Of a DNA stretch of 64,000 bases, positions 1 to 7,722 are shown piece by piece. The notes below the pieces were generated by a model that saw only the letters and a program-made list of their open reading frames with translations, did no database searches and was not told the origin of the DNA. This stretch comes from an uncultured Massilia sp. (GTDB lineage Bacteria; Pseudomonadota; Gammaproteobacteria; Burkholderiales; Burkholderiaceae): contig CAMLMV010000026.1 in the NCBI GenBank assembly GCA_946481275.1, positions 1-64,000 of the forward strand, read 5' to 3'. Positions within the stretch are counted from its first letter, which is position 1. Every line of letters begins with the position of its first letter. The position numbers and the translations under genes were made by a program.

Positions 1-98
1 ACCAGTACGCCGGCATCGGCGTGATCGCGGGCGACTGGAACACGTACGGGCGCATTTACTTCAGCGGCAACGGCCGTGGCGTGATCTATACCAACTGA
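1..98 (+). CDS. GH74 xyloglucanase, C-terminal end only (partial)
   Basis: Only the last 31 codons are in the window; the reading frame enters at base 3 and stops at TGA 96-98. The visible residues, including DWNTYGRIYFSG and the terminal VIYTN, match the end of the complete GH74 protein that follows almost residue for residue. This is therefore the 3' end of a paralogous GH74 gene lying head-to-tail with it, a local tandem duplication. The family cleaves the beta-1,4-glucan backbone of xyloglucan. The N-terminus, signal and catalytic residues cannot be judged here. Confidence 0.85.
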   Translation, partial: QYAGIGVIAGDWNTYGRIYFSGNGRGVIYTN

Positions 99-125
99 GT
101 CATGCGTTCCTGACGTAGCCGATGG

Positions 126-163
126 CCGCTGCGGCACCGGAAACGGGCCGCGGCGGTCTTTCT
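126..163 (+). terminator. Imperfect terminator-like hairpin between the tandem GH74 genes
   Basis: A 10-bp stem (126-135 with 147-156, one G-U pair) encloses an 11-nt loop and is followed by a short T-rich stretch. It resembles the perfect hairpin after the next GH74 gene, so the terminator seems to have been copied with the gene. The T stretch is interrupted, so termination may be partial. Confidence 0.5.
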
Positions 164-195
164 ACGGCCATCGTCATCCTTTTCGAGGAGACATC

Positions 196-2502
196 ATGCA
201 TCGGAAGCACAACTTCGTCATCCCGGCGCTGCTTGCGTCGCTGCTTGCGGGCTGCAGCGGAGGCAGCACGACCCAGGGCGTAGCGGGCACCGCGCCCATG
301 CTCGCCGCGACCACCGGCTCGGCCACCACCTACACGAGCGTGAAGTGGGGCGGCGGCGGCTACGTCACGGGCCTGGTCTACCATCCCACCACCGCGAACG
401 TCCTGTACGCACGCACCGACATCGGCGGCGCCTACCGCTGGAACGCGACCACGTCGTCGTGGACGCCCATCACCGACGGCCTCGGCTTCAACGGCGGCGA
501 GAGCCGGTTCCACGGCATCGAAAGCATCGCCCTCGATCCGAACAACGACCAGCTCGTGTACATGGTCACCGGCATGTACACGTTCGAAGGCAACGGCCGG
601 ATCTATGTGTCCAACGACCGCGGCAACACGTGGGCGCATTACGACCTGCCGTTCCCGGTGGGTGGCAACAACCCCGCCCGCGCGATCGGCGAGCGGCTGG
701 CGGTCGACCCCAACAATCCGGCTACGCTGTTCTACGGCTCGCGCACGGCCGGCCTGTGGAAGAGCACGGACGCCGGCCGGACCTGGGCCCAGGTCACGTC
801 GCTGGCGACCCTGCAACTGACGAACGACCAGGTCAATACGATGGGCGGCTGGGTGGCGGGCGTCGAATCGCTCACGTTCGATACGTCGACGAGGGGCACC
901 GGCACGCCGACCCCGACGCTGTATGCCGCCATCGCCAAGGACTATGCCAACGCGGCGGGCCTGGCCTCGACCCTCTACAAGTCCACCAATGGCGGCGCGG
1001 CGTGGACGCCGGTAGCGGTCCCGTCGGCCGTGTCCGGCTACTACATCCCGCATACGGTACGCGCCGCCGACGGCACGTTCTATGTCGCGTTCAGCGCGGG
1101 CGCCGGCCCGGGTGTCGCCGGCCCCGGGTACCTCTACAAATTCAGCGGCGGCACGTGGACCCCGCTCGCCAGCAACGCCAACGCCGGCTACGGCGGCCTG
1201 TCCGTGTACGGCAGCGGCCCGACCGCCCGCATCGCGCTGGGCGTCTCCAATACGTGGGGCTCCGGCCAGATCGTGCAATTGTCGGTCGACGGCGGCAACA
1301 CGTGGCGCGAAATCGAGCAGGGCATGCCGCATACGCCGGCGGGCAGCGGCGTCGGGGGCTGGGTGGACGACATCGAGATCGATCCGTCCAATCCCGACCA
1401 CATCTCGCACGTCCATGGCGGCGGCATCGTGGAAACGAAGAACGCGTCGGCGAACACGCCGAGCTGGAGCGGCGTGGTCACCAACCTCGAGGAGACCGCG
1501 ACCCAGGCTCTCGTGACGCCGCCGGCCGGCGCGTCGTACAAGTTCGTCAACAGCGCGGGCGACATCGGCACGTGGCTGCAGACGGATCTCGCGACGGCAC
1601 CGACCAAGGGTCCCTCCGCCACCTGGAGCAACGGCAACTACGCCGACCTGCTGTGGTCCGATCCCACGTTCATCGTCGGCGCCGGCGTCCAGAACTCGTC
1701 CGGCACCGCCTTCGGCTTCTGGTCCGGCGACGGCGGCAACACGTGGTCGAACTTCGCGAAGCTGCCGGCCGGCGCGTCCGCCAACAAGGGCAGCACGGGC
1801 AGCATCGTCGCCACGTCGCGCAGCAACGTGGTCTGGGCGCCCCCCAACTCGGTGCCGTCGTATTCCACGAACAACGGGTCGCGCTGGACGTCGACCAACC
1901 TGCCGGCGCTTGCCAGCCTTGGCTGGGATCGCGGCTACCGCCTGGTGGCCGACCGGAAGAATGCGAACAAGGTCTATGCCTACGATTCGGGCGGCGCATT
2001 CTGGGGCACGCCGGGCAAGGTCTACGTGTCGACGAATGGCGGCCACACGTTCACGCCGAGCCAGGGCTCGGTCTCGGCCAACCTGGCCCCCAACGCGTAC
2101 TGGATCACGTCGATGGTGGCCAATCCGAACGCCGAGGGCGACCTCTGGCTGGCCGACGGCAACGCGGTGTACCATTCGCTGGATTCGGGTGCCACCTGGA
2201 CGAGGCTGAACGGCTTCGCGTCGGTCGCGGCCAGCGGTTCGACGGCCCAGCTGCAGGGCGCGAGCGCGATCGCACTGGGCAAGGCGCAGGCCGGTTCCCC
2301 GTACTCGGCCGCGATCTATGTCGTGGGCACGATGAACGGCGTGTGGGGCATCTGGCATTCCGACGATGGCGGCGCGACCTGGGCACGCTTCAACGATGAC
2401 GCGCACCAGTACGGCGGCATCGGCGCGATCGCGGCGGACTGGAACACCTATGGACGCATCTACTTCAGCGGGACCGGCCGTGGCCTGATTTATACTAACT
2501 GA
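196..2502 (+). CDS. GH74 xyloglucanase, lipoprotein
   Basis: 768 aa. The N-terminus is a lipoprotein signal with lipobox LLAGC (Cys20), so the mature enzyme should be membrane-anchored, probably in the outer membrane. The rest shows the GH74 seven-bladed propeller signature: repeated BNR/Asp-box motifs such as SNDRGNTW, STDAGRTW and SDDGGATW. Motif YARTDIGGAYRW (Asp75) holds one of the two conserved catalytic Asp; Asp586 in VADRKN is the probable second. GH74 enzymes cut xyloglucan in endo or reducing-end-specific mode; which mode cannot be told. The ATG at 196 is preceded by GAGGAG. The upstream partial gene is a paralog and the downstream gene an acetylesterase, which supports a xyloglucan role. 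Confidence 0.9.
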   Translation: MHRKHNFVIPALLASLLAGCSGGSTTQGVAGTAPMLAATTGSATTYTSVKWGGGGYVTGLVYHPTTANVLYARTDIGGAYRWNATTSSWTPITDGLGFNGGESRFHGIESIALDPNNDQLVYMVTGMYTFEGNGRIYVSNDRGNTWAHYDLPFPVGGNNPARAIGERLAVDPNNPATLFYGSRTAGLWKSTDAGRTWAQVTSLATLQLTNDQVNTMGGWVAGVESLTFDTSTRGTGTPTPTLYAAIAKDYANAAGLASTLYKSTNGGAAWTPVAVPSAVSGYYIPHTVRAADGTFYVAFSAGAGPGVAGPGYLYKFSGGTWTPLASNANAGYGGLSVYGSGPTARIALGVSNTWGSGQIVQLSVDGGNTWREIEQGMPHTPAGSGVGGWVDDIEIDPSNPDHISHVHGGGIVETKNASANTPSWSGVVTNLEETATQALVTPPAGASYKFVNSAGDIGTWLQTDLATAPTKGPSATWSNGNYADLLWSDPTFIVGAGVQNSSGTAFGFWSGDGGNTWSNFAKLPAGASANKGSTGSIVATSRSNVVWAPPNSVPSYSTNNGSRWTSTNLPALASLGWDRGYRLVADRKNANKVYAYDSGGAFWGTPGKVYVSTNGGHTFTPSQGSVSANLAPNAYWITSMVANPNAEGDLWLADGNAVYHSLDSGATWTRLNGFASVAASGSTAQLQGASAIALGKAQAGSPYSAAIYVVGTMNGVWGIWHSDDGGATWARFNDDAHQYGGIGAIAADWNTYGRIYFSGTGRGLIYTN

Positions 2503-2512
2503 GCAGTATCGA

Positions 2513-2544
2513 CCGCCGCGGCACCGGCCGCGGCGGTTTTTTTT
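2513..2544 (+). terminator. Strong intrinsic terminator or attenuator before the esterase gene
   Basis: A perfect 10-bp GC-rich stem (2513-2522 with 2527-2536) has a 4-nt loop and is followed at once by eight T (2537-2544). It ends only 18 nt before the ATG of the acetylesterase gene. The downstream gene must therefore be expressed by read-through or from a promoter that overlaps the hairpin. Confidence 0.85.
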
Positions 2545-2562
2545 CATCGACGACGACACATC

Positions 2563-4467
2563 ATGAAGCAGACCTTCCTCTTACTCGCACTTGCCGCCTG
2601 GGTGCCGGCCCAGGCGGCCGACCTCGGCCTCGCCCGCATCTTTTCCGACCACGCCGTGCTGCAGCGCGACCAGCCGATCGCCGTGTGGGGCACGGCCGGC
2701 GCGGGCGGCAAGGTGACCGTGACGCTGGGCGGCCAGGCGGCGAGCGGCAACGCCGACGCGCACGGCAAGTGGAAGGTCCAGTTGCCGCCGCAACCGGCGG
2801 GCGGGCCGTACGCGCTGACCGTGGCCTCGGACGGCCAGACGGTCAGCCGCGCCGACATCCTGCTCGGCGACGTCTACCTGTGCGCCGGCCAGTCGAACAT
2901 GGAATTCCTCCAGCGCGCGTCGACGAACGCCATCGGCGCCACCTATACTGCGCAGAACGACCGCATCCGCTACCTGAACGTCCCGCGCAACAGCGCGATG
3001 GCGCCGCAGGACGACCTGCTCGCGCCGGCCGCATGGACGCCGATGAACGCGGACACCATCGGCGACGCGTCCGCCGTCTGCTACTACATGGCCCGTTCGC
3101 TGCAGGCGGACTACAAGGTGCCGGTCGGCTTCATCCAGGCCAGCTGGGGCGGCACGACGATCCAGGGCTGGATCGGGGCCGAGTCGCTGCGCACGTTCGG
3201 CGACTACAAGGCCGGCATCGACCTCGTGACGCAATACGGCACGGACCCGGCGGCCGCGATGCGCGCCCAGGACGCGCGCACGGAAGCCTGGTGGCGCGCG
3301 CACGACCCGGCGACGGCCGCGCAGCGCGCCTTCGTCGCGCCGGACTTCGACGACAGCGCCTGGGAGAGCGTGACGCCGGCGGGCTCCAGGGATTTCGACG
3401 GCGTGACGTGGTACCGCACGACGGTCACCCTGACGGACGCGCAGGCGCGGGCGGCGAACGCGCTGCACCTGGGCCCCGTCGACACGTACGACACCACCTG
3501 GGTCAACGGCCAGCGCGTGGGCGGCGCCGGGCTGGCCTGGCTGGGGCGCGACTACGCGGTGCCCGCGGGCGTGTTCCAGCCGGGCCGCAACGTGATCGTC
3601 ATGCGCGTGCTGGGCAGCGGAGGGCTGACGGGCGCACCGGCCAACCGCACGATCGGCCTGGGCGACGGCCAGGCGATCCCGCTGCCGGCCGCGTGGAAGG
3701 TCCGGCGCGGCAGCGCCCTGAAAGGCATCAGCCAGCCGCCGGCGCCGTGGGATATGCTGACCAGCTACACGACGCTGTACAACGGCATGATCGCGCCGCT
3801 GCTGGGCTACAAATTCAAGCTGGCGGCGTGGTACCAGGGCGAGGCGAACGCCGACGCGGCGGAGGAATACCGCAGCCTGCTGCCCATGCTGATGCGCGAC
3901 TGGCGCCAGCGTTTCGGCCAGCCCACGCTGCCTTTCCTCGTCGTGCAACTGACGTCGTACGGCGCGACGGCGACGACGCCGGGCGATTCCAAATGGGCCG
4001 AGCTGCGCGCCGCGCAGGCCGACACCGTCGCGCACGACCCGCACGCGGGGCTGGCAGTGACGCTCGACGTGGGCGACCGCTTCGACATCCACCCGACCCA
4101 GAAGACGGTCGTGGGCGAGCGTCTCGCGCGGGCGGCCCGCGTCGTCGCGTACGGCGAGAAGATGGCGCCCGGCAGCCCGACGGCCGTCGCGGCGGCGCGC
4201 AAGGGCAAGGACATCGTCGTGACGTTCAGGGACACGGGCGGCGGCCTGAAAACGTATTCGGCCGACCGCGCGATCGGCTTCGAAGTGTGTGCGGGCAAGT
4301 CGTGCCGCTACGCCGACGCGCGCGTGGCAGGCGACCGGGTCGTGCTGCCCGGCGCGGCCGCGCGCGGCGTCACGCGCGTGCGCTATGCGTGGGCCGATGC
4401 GCCGTTCGTGAACCTGTTCGGCGGCGACGGCCTGCCGGCCGCGCCGTTCCGGTTGGACGTGCGCTGA
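2563..4467 (+). CDS. Sialate O-acetylesterase-like carbohydrate esterase (SASA/DUF303)
   Basis: 634 aa with a signal peptide (cleavage near residue 19, after PAQA). The SASA catalytic core is clear: nucleophile block CAGQSNMEF with Ser111, an oxyanion-type block SWGGTTIQGW, and the C-terminal DIHP motif (Asp508, His510). A galactose-binding-like jelly roll is inserted around residues 250-350 (DDSAWE and VNGQRVGG), as in longer members of the family. The family removes acetyl groups from sugars. Beside GH74 genes the likely substrate is acetylated xyloglucan rather than sialic acid, which is an inference from context. A strong hairpin separates it from the GH74 gene. It is convergent with the regulator that follows, with no intervening bases. 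Confidence 0.8.
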   Translation: MKQTFLLLALAAWVPAQAADLGLARIFSDHAVLQRDQPIAVWGTAGAGGKVTVTLGGQAASGNADAHGKWKVQLPPQPAGGPYALTVASDGQTVSRADILLGDVYLCAGQSNMEFLQRASTNAIGATYTAQNDRIRYLNVPRNSAMAPQDDLLAPAAWTPMNADTIGDASAVCYYMARSLQADYKVPVGFIQASWGGTTIQGWIGAESLRTFGDYKAGIDLVTQYGTDPAAAMRAQDARTEAWWRAHDPATAAQRAFVAPDFDDSAWESVTPAGSRDFDGVTWYRTTVTLTDAQARAANALHLGPVDTYDTTWVNGQRVGGAGLAWLGRDYAVPAGVFQPGRNVIVMRVLGSGGLTGAPANRTIGLGDGQAIPLPAAWKVRRGSALKGISQPPAPWDMLTSYTTLYNGMIAPLLGYKFKLAAWYQGEANADAAEEYRSLLPMLMRDWRQRFGQPTLPFLVVQLTSYGATATTPGDSKWAELRAAQADTVAHDPHAGLAVTLDVGDRFDIHPTQKTVVGERLARAARVVAYGEKMAPGSPTAVAAARKGKDIVVTFRDTGGGLKTYSADRAIGFEVCAGKSCRYADARVAGDRVVLPGAAARGVTRVRYAWADAPFVNLFGGDGLPAAPFRLDVR

Positions 4468-5262
4468 TCACATCTGCCTGAACAGGTGCGCGAACAACGG
4501 GCTGACGCGCAGCTTGTCGGTCCGGTTGCGCAGGTGCAGCGTCAGCTTGCCGGCATCGTCGCGGCTGGCGCTCGTCACGTGGCGCATGTTGACGATGGCG
4601 CCGCGGCTGATCTGGCGGAACTGGTCCGGGTCGAGTTGCGGCAGCAGGTCCTTCAGGCTCAGGCGGATCAGCGCATCGCCTTCGCTGCTGGCCACGTTGA
4701 CGTATTTGTCGAGCGCCTGGAAGTACACCACCTCCTGCACGGGAATCATGCGGATCATGTTGCCGACCGCGGCGCGGATCACCGTCAGCCGCTCGGCCGG
4801 CGCGGCGGCCGCGGGCAGCAGGGCGCGCATCTGCTCGACGAGTTGCGCGAGGCCGTCGCCGGCCGGCGTGTCCCGTACCGTGAGCGCCTGCAAACGCTCG
4901 ACGGTACGGGCCAGGCGCGTGTCGCTCACCGGCTTCATCACGTAATCGACGGCGGCCTGCTCGAACGCCTGCACCGCGTAATCGTCGTACGCCGTCACGA
5001 ACACGATGTGCGGGAACGGGCGCGCACTTTCCCAGCGTTCGGCCAGTTCCTGCGCCGCTTCCAGGCCGGTCTGGCCCGGCATCTTGATGTCCAGGAACAG
5101 GATGTCCGGCTGCAGTTCCAGCGCCTGCTGCACGGCCGCGACGCCGTTCGGCGCCGTGCCGGCGATGTCGAGTTCGGGCCACAGGCGGCGCAGCGTCGCG
5201 GCGAGGGTGGCGGCGAGGATCGGTTCGTCCTCGGCGATCAGGGCGCGGATGGTCGTAGTCAT
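4468..5262 (-). CDS. LytTR-family response regulator
   Basis: 264 aa. The N-terminal receiver domain has the acidic pair Glu11-Asp12 and the phospho-acceptor Asp58 in LFLDIKMPG. The C-terminal LytTR DNA-binding domain spans roughly 165-264 (VVYFQALDKYVNV and FRQISRGAIVNM). The ATG at 5262 overlaps the stop of the kinase gene in an ATGA junction, which indicates translational coupling and a cognate pair. LytTR regulators bind imperfect direct repeats; the targets are unknown here. The adjacent convergent carbohydrate genes are possible but unproven targets. Confidence 0.9.
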   Translation of the reverse strand: MTTTIRALIAEDEPILAATLAATLRRLWPELDIAGTAPNGVAAVQQALELQPDILFLDIKMPGQTGLEAAQELAERWESARPFPHIVFVTAYDDYAVQAFEQAAVDYVMKPVSDTRLARTVERLQALTVRDTPAGDGLAQLVEQMRALLPAAAAPAERLTVIRAAVGNMIRMIPVQEVVYFQALDKYVNVASSEGDALIRLSLKDLLPQLDPDQFRQISRGAIVNMRHVTSASRDDAGKLTLHLRNRTDKLRVSPLFAHLFRQM

Positions 5263-6371
5263 GCGGTCTCCAATGGAAGCGTCAGGCGGGCCAGCACGCC
5301 GTGCGGCTGGGCGGGAATGAGAGTCAGGGCGGCGCGCGCGCCGTACAGCACCTGCAGGCGTTCGCGGGTCGTCGTCACGCCGACGCCCGTGCCCTTGGCG
5401 GCGGTCTGCGTGTCGTCCAGGCCGAGGCCCGTGTCGCTCACGCAGATCTCGAGCAGGCCGGCGCGCGCGCTCGCCTCCACGGTCACGGTGCCGCCCTCGA
5501 TCTTCGGCTCGAGGCCGTGGATGATGGCGTTTTCCACGAGCGGCTGCAGCAGCATGGCCGGCAGCCGCGCGCCGCGCAGTTCGGCGGGCAGGATGCAGCG
5601 GTACGCGAGCCGCGAACCCATGCGCACGGCCATCAGGCCGAGATAGGCTTCGGCCGCCTCGAATTCCTGGGCCAGCGTCGTCGTTTCGGCGCGGGTGGCG
5701 GACAGGGTGGCGCGCAGGTACTGGATCAGGTGGTCCAGCATCGTGCTCGCCTGCTGCGGGTCGATCGCGATCAGGCCCTGCAGGTTCGCGAGCGTGTTGA
5801 ACAGCATGTGCGGTTCGATCTGGGCCTGCAGCAGCCGCAGCTGCGCCTGCAGCGCCTGGCGTTCGATCGTCTCGGCGCGCGCCTTGGCCTCGGTGCGTTC
5901 CAGCTTGATGCGCTCGACCCGTTCGCGGTTCAGGATCAGGAGGGCCATCGCACTGATCGCCAGGAAGGTCAGCCCGATCATGCCTTTCTGGCCATGGTCG
6001 TTCGGGTACGCGGACAGGTCGGGCAGGGGGCGGCCCAGGATCAGGCTGCCCAGTGAGATGCCGGTGTAGTGTGCGACGGGCGCCATCGCGACGAGCAGCA
6101 CGATGCACGGCACCAGCCAGCGGCGGCGCCGTGCGGGATCGTCGAGCAGGGTGAAGCGCACGCCGTCGAGCACCACCAGTCCCACCAGGCCCACGCAGAT
6201 CGAGTACACCATCTGGTCGTACAGCTCGAACGTCCTGCCGTTGACGAGCGTGATCAGGACGGCGATCAGGATGCACACGATGACGGTCAGGCCGACGTCG
6301 TCGGCCAGGCGGCGCAGCAGCGGCCGGTGAGGGCCCGGCGTGGCGGGCAAGAAGCGGGCGAGGGTGTTCAT
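5259..6371 (-). CDS. LytS/AlgZ-type sensor histidine kinase
   Basis: 370 aa. Four predicted membrane segments (about 27-43, 54-71, 85-101, 131-148) are followed by a short coiled-coil linker and a His_kinase (PF06580) domain. The phospho-accepting His188 lies in QAQIEPHMLFNTLANLQ and the N-box is LVENAIIHGLEP; a GLGLDD/GTGVGVTT ATP-lid region follows. No separate sensory domain is recognisable, so the membrane part probably senses. It forms a two-gene operon with the LytTR regulator through a 4-nt overlap. The signal is unknown. Confidence 0.9.
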   Translation of the reverse strand: MNTLARFLPATPGPHRPLLRRLADDVGLTVIVCILIAVLITLVNGRTFELYDQMVYSICVGLVGLVVLDGVRFTLLDDPARRRRWLVPCIVLLVAMAPVAHYTGISLGSLILGRPLPDLSAYPNDHGQKGMIGLTFLAISAMALLILNRERVERIKLERTEAKARAETIERQALQAQLRLLQAQIEPHMLFNTLANLQGLIAIDPQQASTMLDHLIQYLRATLSATRAETTTLAQEFEAAEAYLGLMAVRMGSRLAYRCILPAELRGARLPAMLLQPLVENAIIHGLEPKIEGGTVTVEASARAGLLEICVSDTGLGLDDTQTAAKGTGVGVTTTRERLQVLYGARAALTLIPAQPHGVLARLTLPLETA

Positions 6372-6486
6372 GCCGGAATTGTGCCGCCGCGCCGGGACGA
6401 CGGCAACCCGGCTGCGACGAAACCGCCTGGGCGTCGACCGAAACGGGGCATAATCGGACCAGACCGACTTCTCACCCCGTCACGAC

Positions 6487-7452
6487 ATGGAATTCCAGTT
6501 CCTCGGCACCTCGTCCGGCACCCCGAGCAAGACCCGCAACGTGAGCGGCCTGGCGCTGCGCGGCCCGGGCGGCGGCTGGTCGCTCGTCGACTGCGGCGAA
6601 GGCACGCAGCACCGCATCCTGCACACGCCGCTGTCGCTGCACGACCTGCGCGCCGTCTTCATCACGCACCTGCACGGCGACCACTGCTACGGCCTGCCCG
6701 GCCTGCTGGCCAGCGCGGGCATGCTGAACCGCACGGCCCCGCTGGCCCTCGTCGGCCCGCCGGCGCTGCGGACCTTCATCGACGGCGTGATGGCGACGAG
6801 CGAACTGGGTCTGCCGTATCCGCTCGAGTTCATCGCCGTCGGCGGCCTGGCGGGCACGCCCGTCCTGCCCGACCTGGCCGTGGACGCCATCGCGCTGTCG
6901 CACCGCATGCCGTCGTGGGCGTACCGCTTCACGGAGCGCACGGTGGAGCGCAAGCTGGATACGGCCCGCCTGCGCGCGGCCGGCATCGCGCCGGGCCCGG
7001 CCTGGGGCGAACTGCAGCAGGGGCGCGACGCCGTGCTGGACGACGGCCGCGTGCTGCGTTCGGCCGACTGGCTGCTCGCGCCGCGCAAGGCGCGCACGAT
7101 CATCGTCGGCGGCGACAACGACGATCCGTCGCTGCTGCTGGCGGCGGCGCGCACGGCCGAGGTGCTGGTCCACGAGGCGACGTACACGGAAGAGGTGCTC
7201 CTGAAGGTGGGGCCGGGGCCGATGCACAGTTCCGCGCTGCGGGTGGCGCGCATGGCGCAGGAAGCCCGGCTGCCGAACCTCGTGCTGACCCATTTCAGTC
7301 CCCGTTACCAGGACGGGGACGGACCGTTGTCGATGGGGGCGCTGGAGGCGGAGGCGCGCGGCGTGTATGACGGACAGCTGTTCCTCGCGCGGGATTTCGA
7401 CCGGTACGTCCTGGACCGCAACGGCACGCTCGCCACAAAATATTTTTTGTAA
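6487..7452 (+). CDS. rnz: Ribonuclease Z
   Basis: 321 aa, the usual length of the short (elaC-type) RNase Z. This metallo-beta-lactamase-fold endonuclease trims the 3' trailer of pre-tRNAs in the cytoplasm. Visible motifs are the N-terminal FLGTSSGTPS, the zinc site THLHGDH (His61, His63, Asp65, His66), the HEATY block near residue 237 and THFSPRY near the C-terminus. It starts with ATG at 6487 and ends in an abruptly AT-rich stretch (codons AAA TAT TTT TTG TAA). It is divergent from the kinase and is probably a single housekeeping gene. Confidence 0.92.
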   Translation: MEFQFLGTSSGTPSKTRNVSGLALRGPGGGWSLVDCGEGTQHRILHTPLSLHDLRAVFITHLHGDHCYGLPGLLASAGMLNRTAPLALVGPPALRTFIDGVMATSELGLPYPLEFIAVGGLAGTPVLPDLAVDAIALSHRMPSWAYRFTERTVERKLDTARLRAAGIAPGPAWGELQQGRDAVLDDGRVLRSADWLLAPRKARTIIVGGDNDDPSLLLAAARTAEVLVHEATYTEEVLLKVGPGPMHSSALRVARMAQEARLPNLVLTHFSPRYQDGDGPLSMGALEAEARGVYDGQLFLARDFDRYVLDRNGTLATKYFL

Positions 7453-7722
7453 CACGCAAAAAAATCTGCGATATCTTTTTTTGTTTTCGAAGCGATTCCA
7501 TTCCAAAAAAAGTTATCGCGGATTCCCTCATCGATCACCATATTTTTTATTTCCGGCCTTAAATCCCGTTTTTTGGAATCGCAGGCATTTCCGTATTGAA
7601 ATCTGTAAATTCTTCGGTCGAATCAGTGACTTAGGTGCACGGCTTGCCCTGTTGCAAAGCGTTTGAAAATGCCGCATTCTCCGCTCCTGAGCAATACCCA
7701 TAATTATTAGACGGAGACTACA
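7453..7722. other. AT-rich intergenic region before the arabinanase gene
   Basis: About 270 bases, much richer in A and T than the flanking coding DNA, with several A and T runs. An inverted pair GCGATTCC/GGAATCGC about 85 bases apart is visible. This is presumably the promoter region of the GH43 gene, but no promoter could be placed with confidence and no RNA gene was recognised. Confidence 0.4.

Noticed and set aside
100..2559. 819-codon open frame antisense to the GH74 gene, and similar long antisense frames (for example opposite both TonB receptors)
   Set aside because: Arg/Ala/Gly-rich translations without motifs, a normal side effect of high-GC coding DNA; the opposite frames are clear genes.
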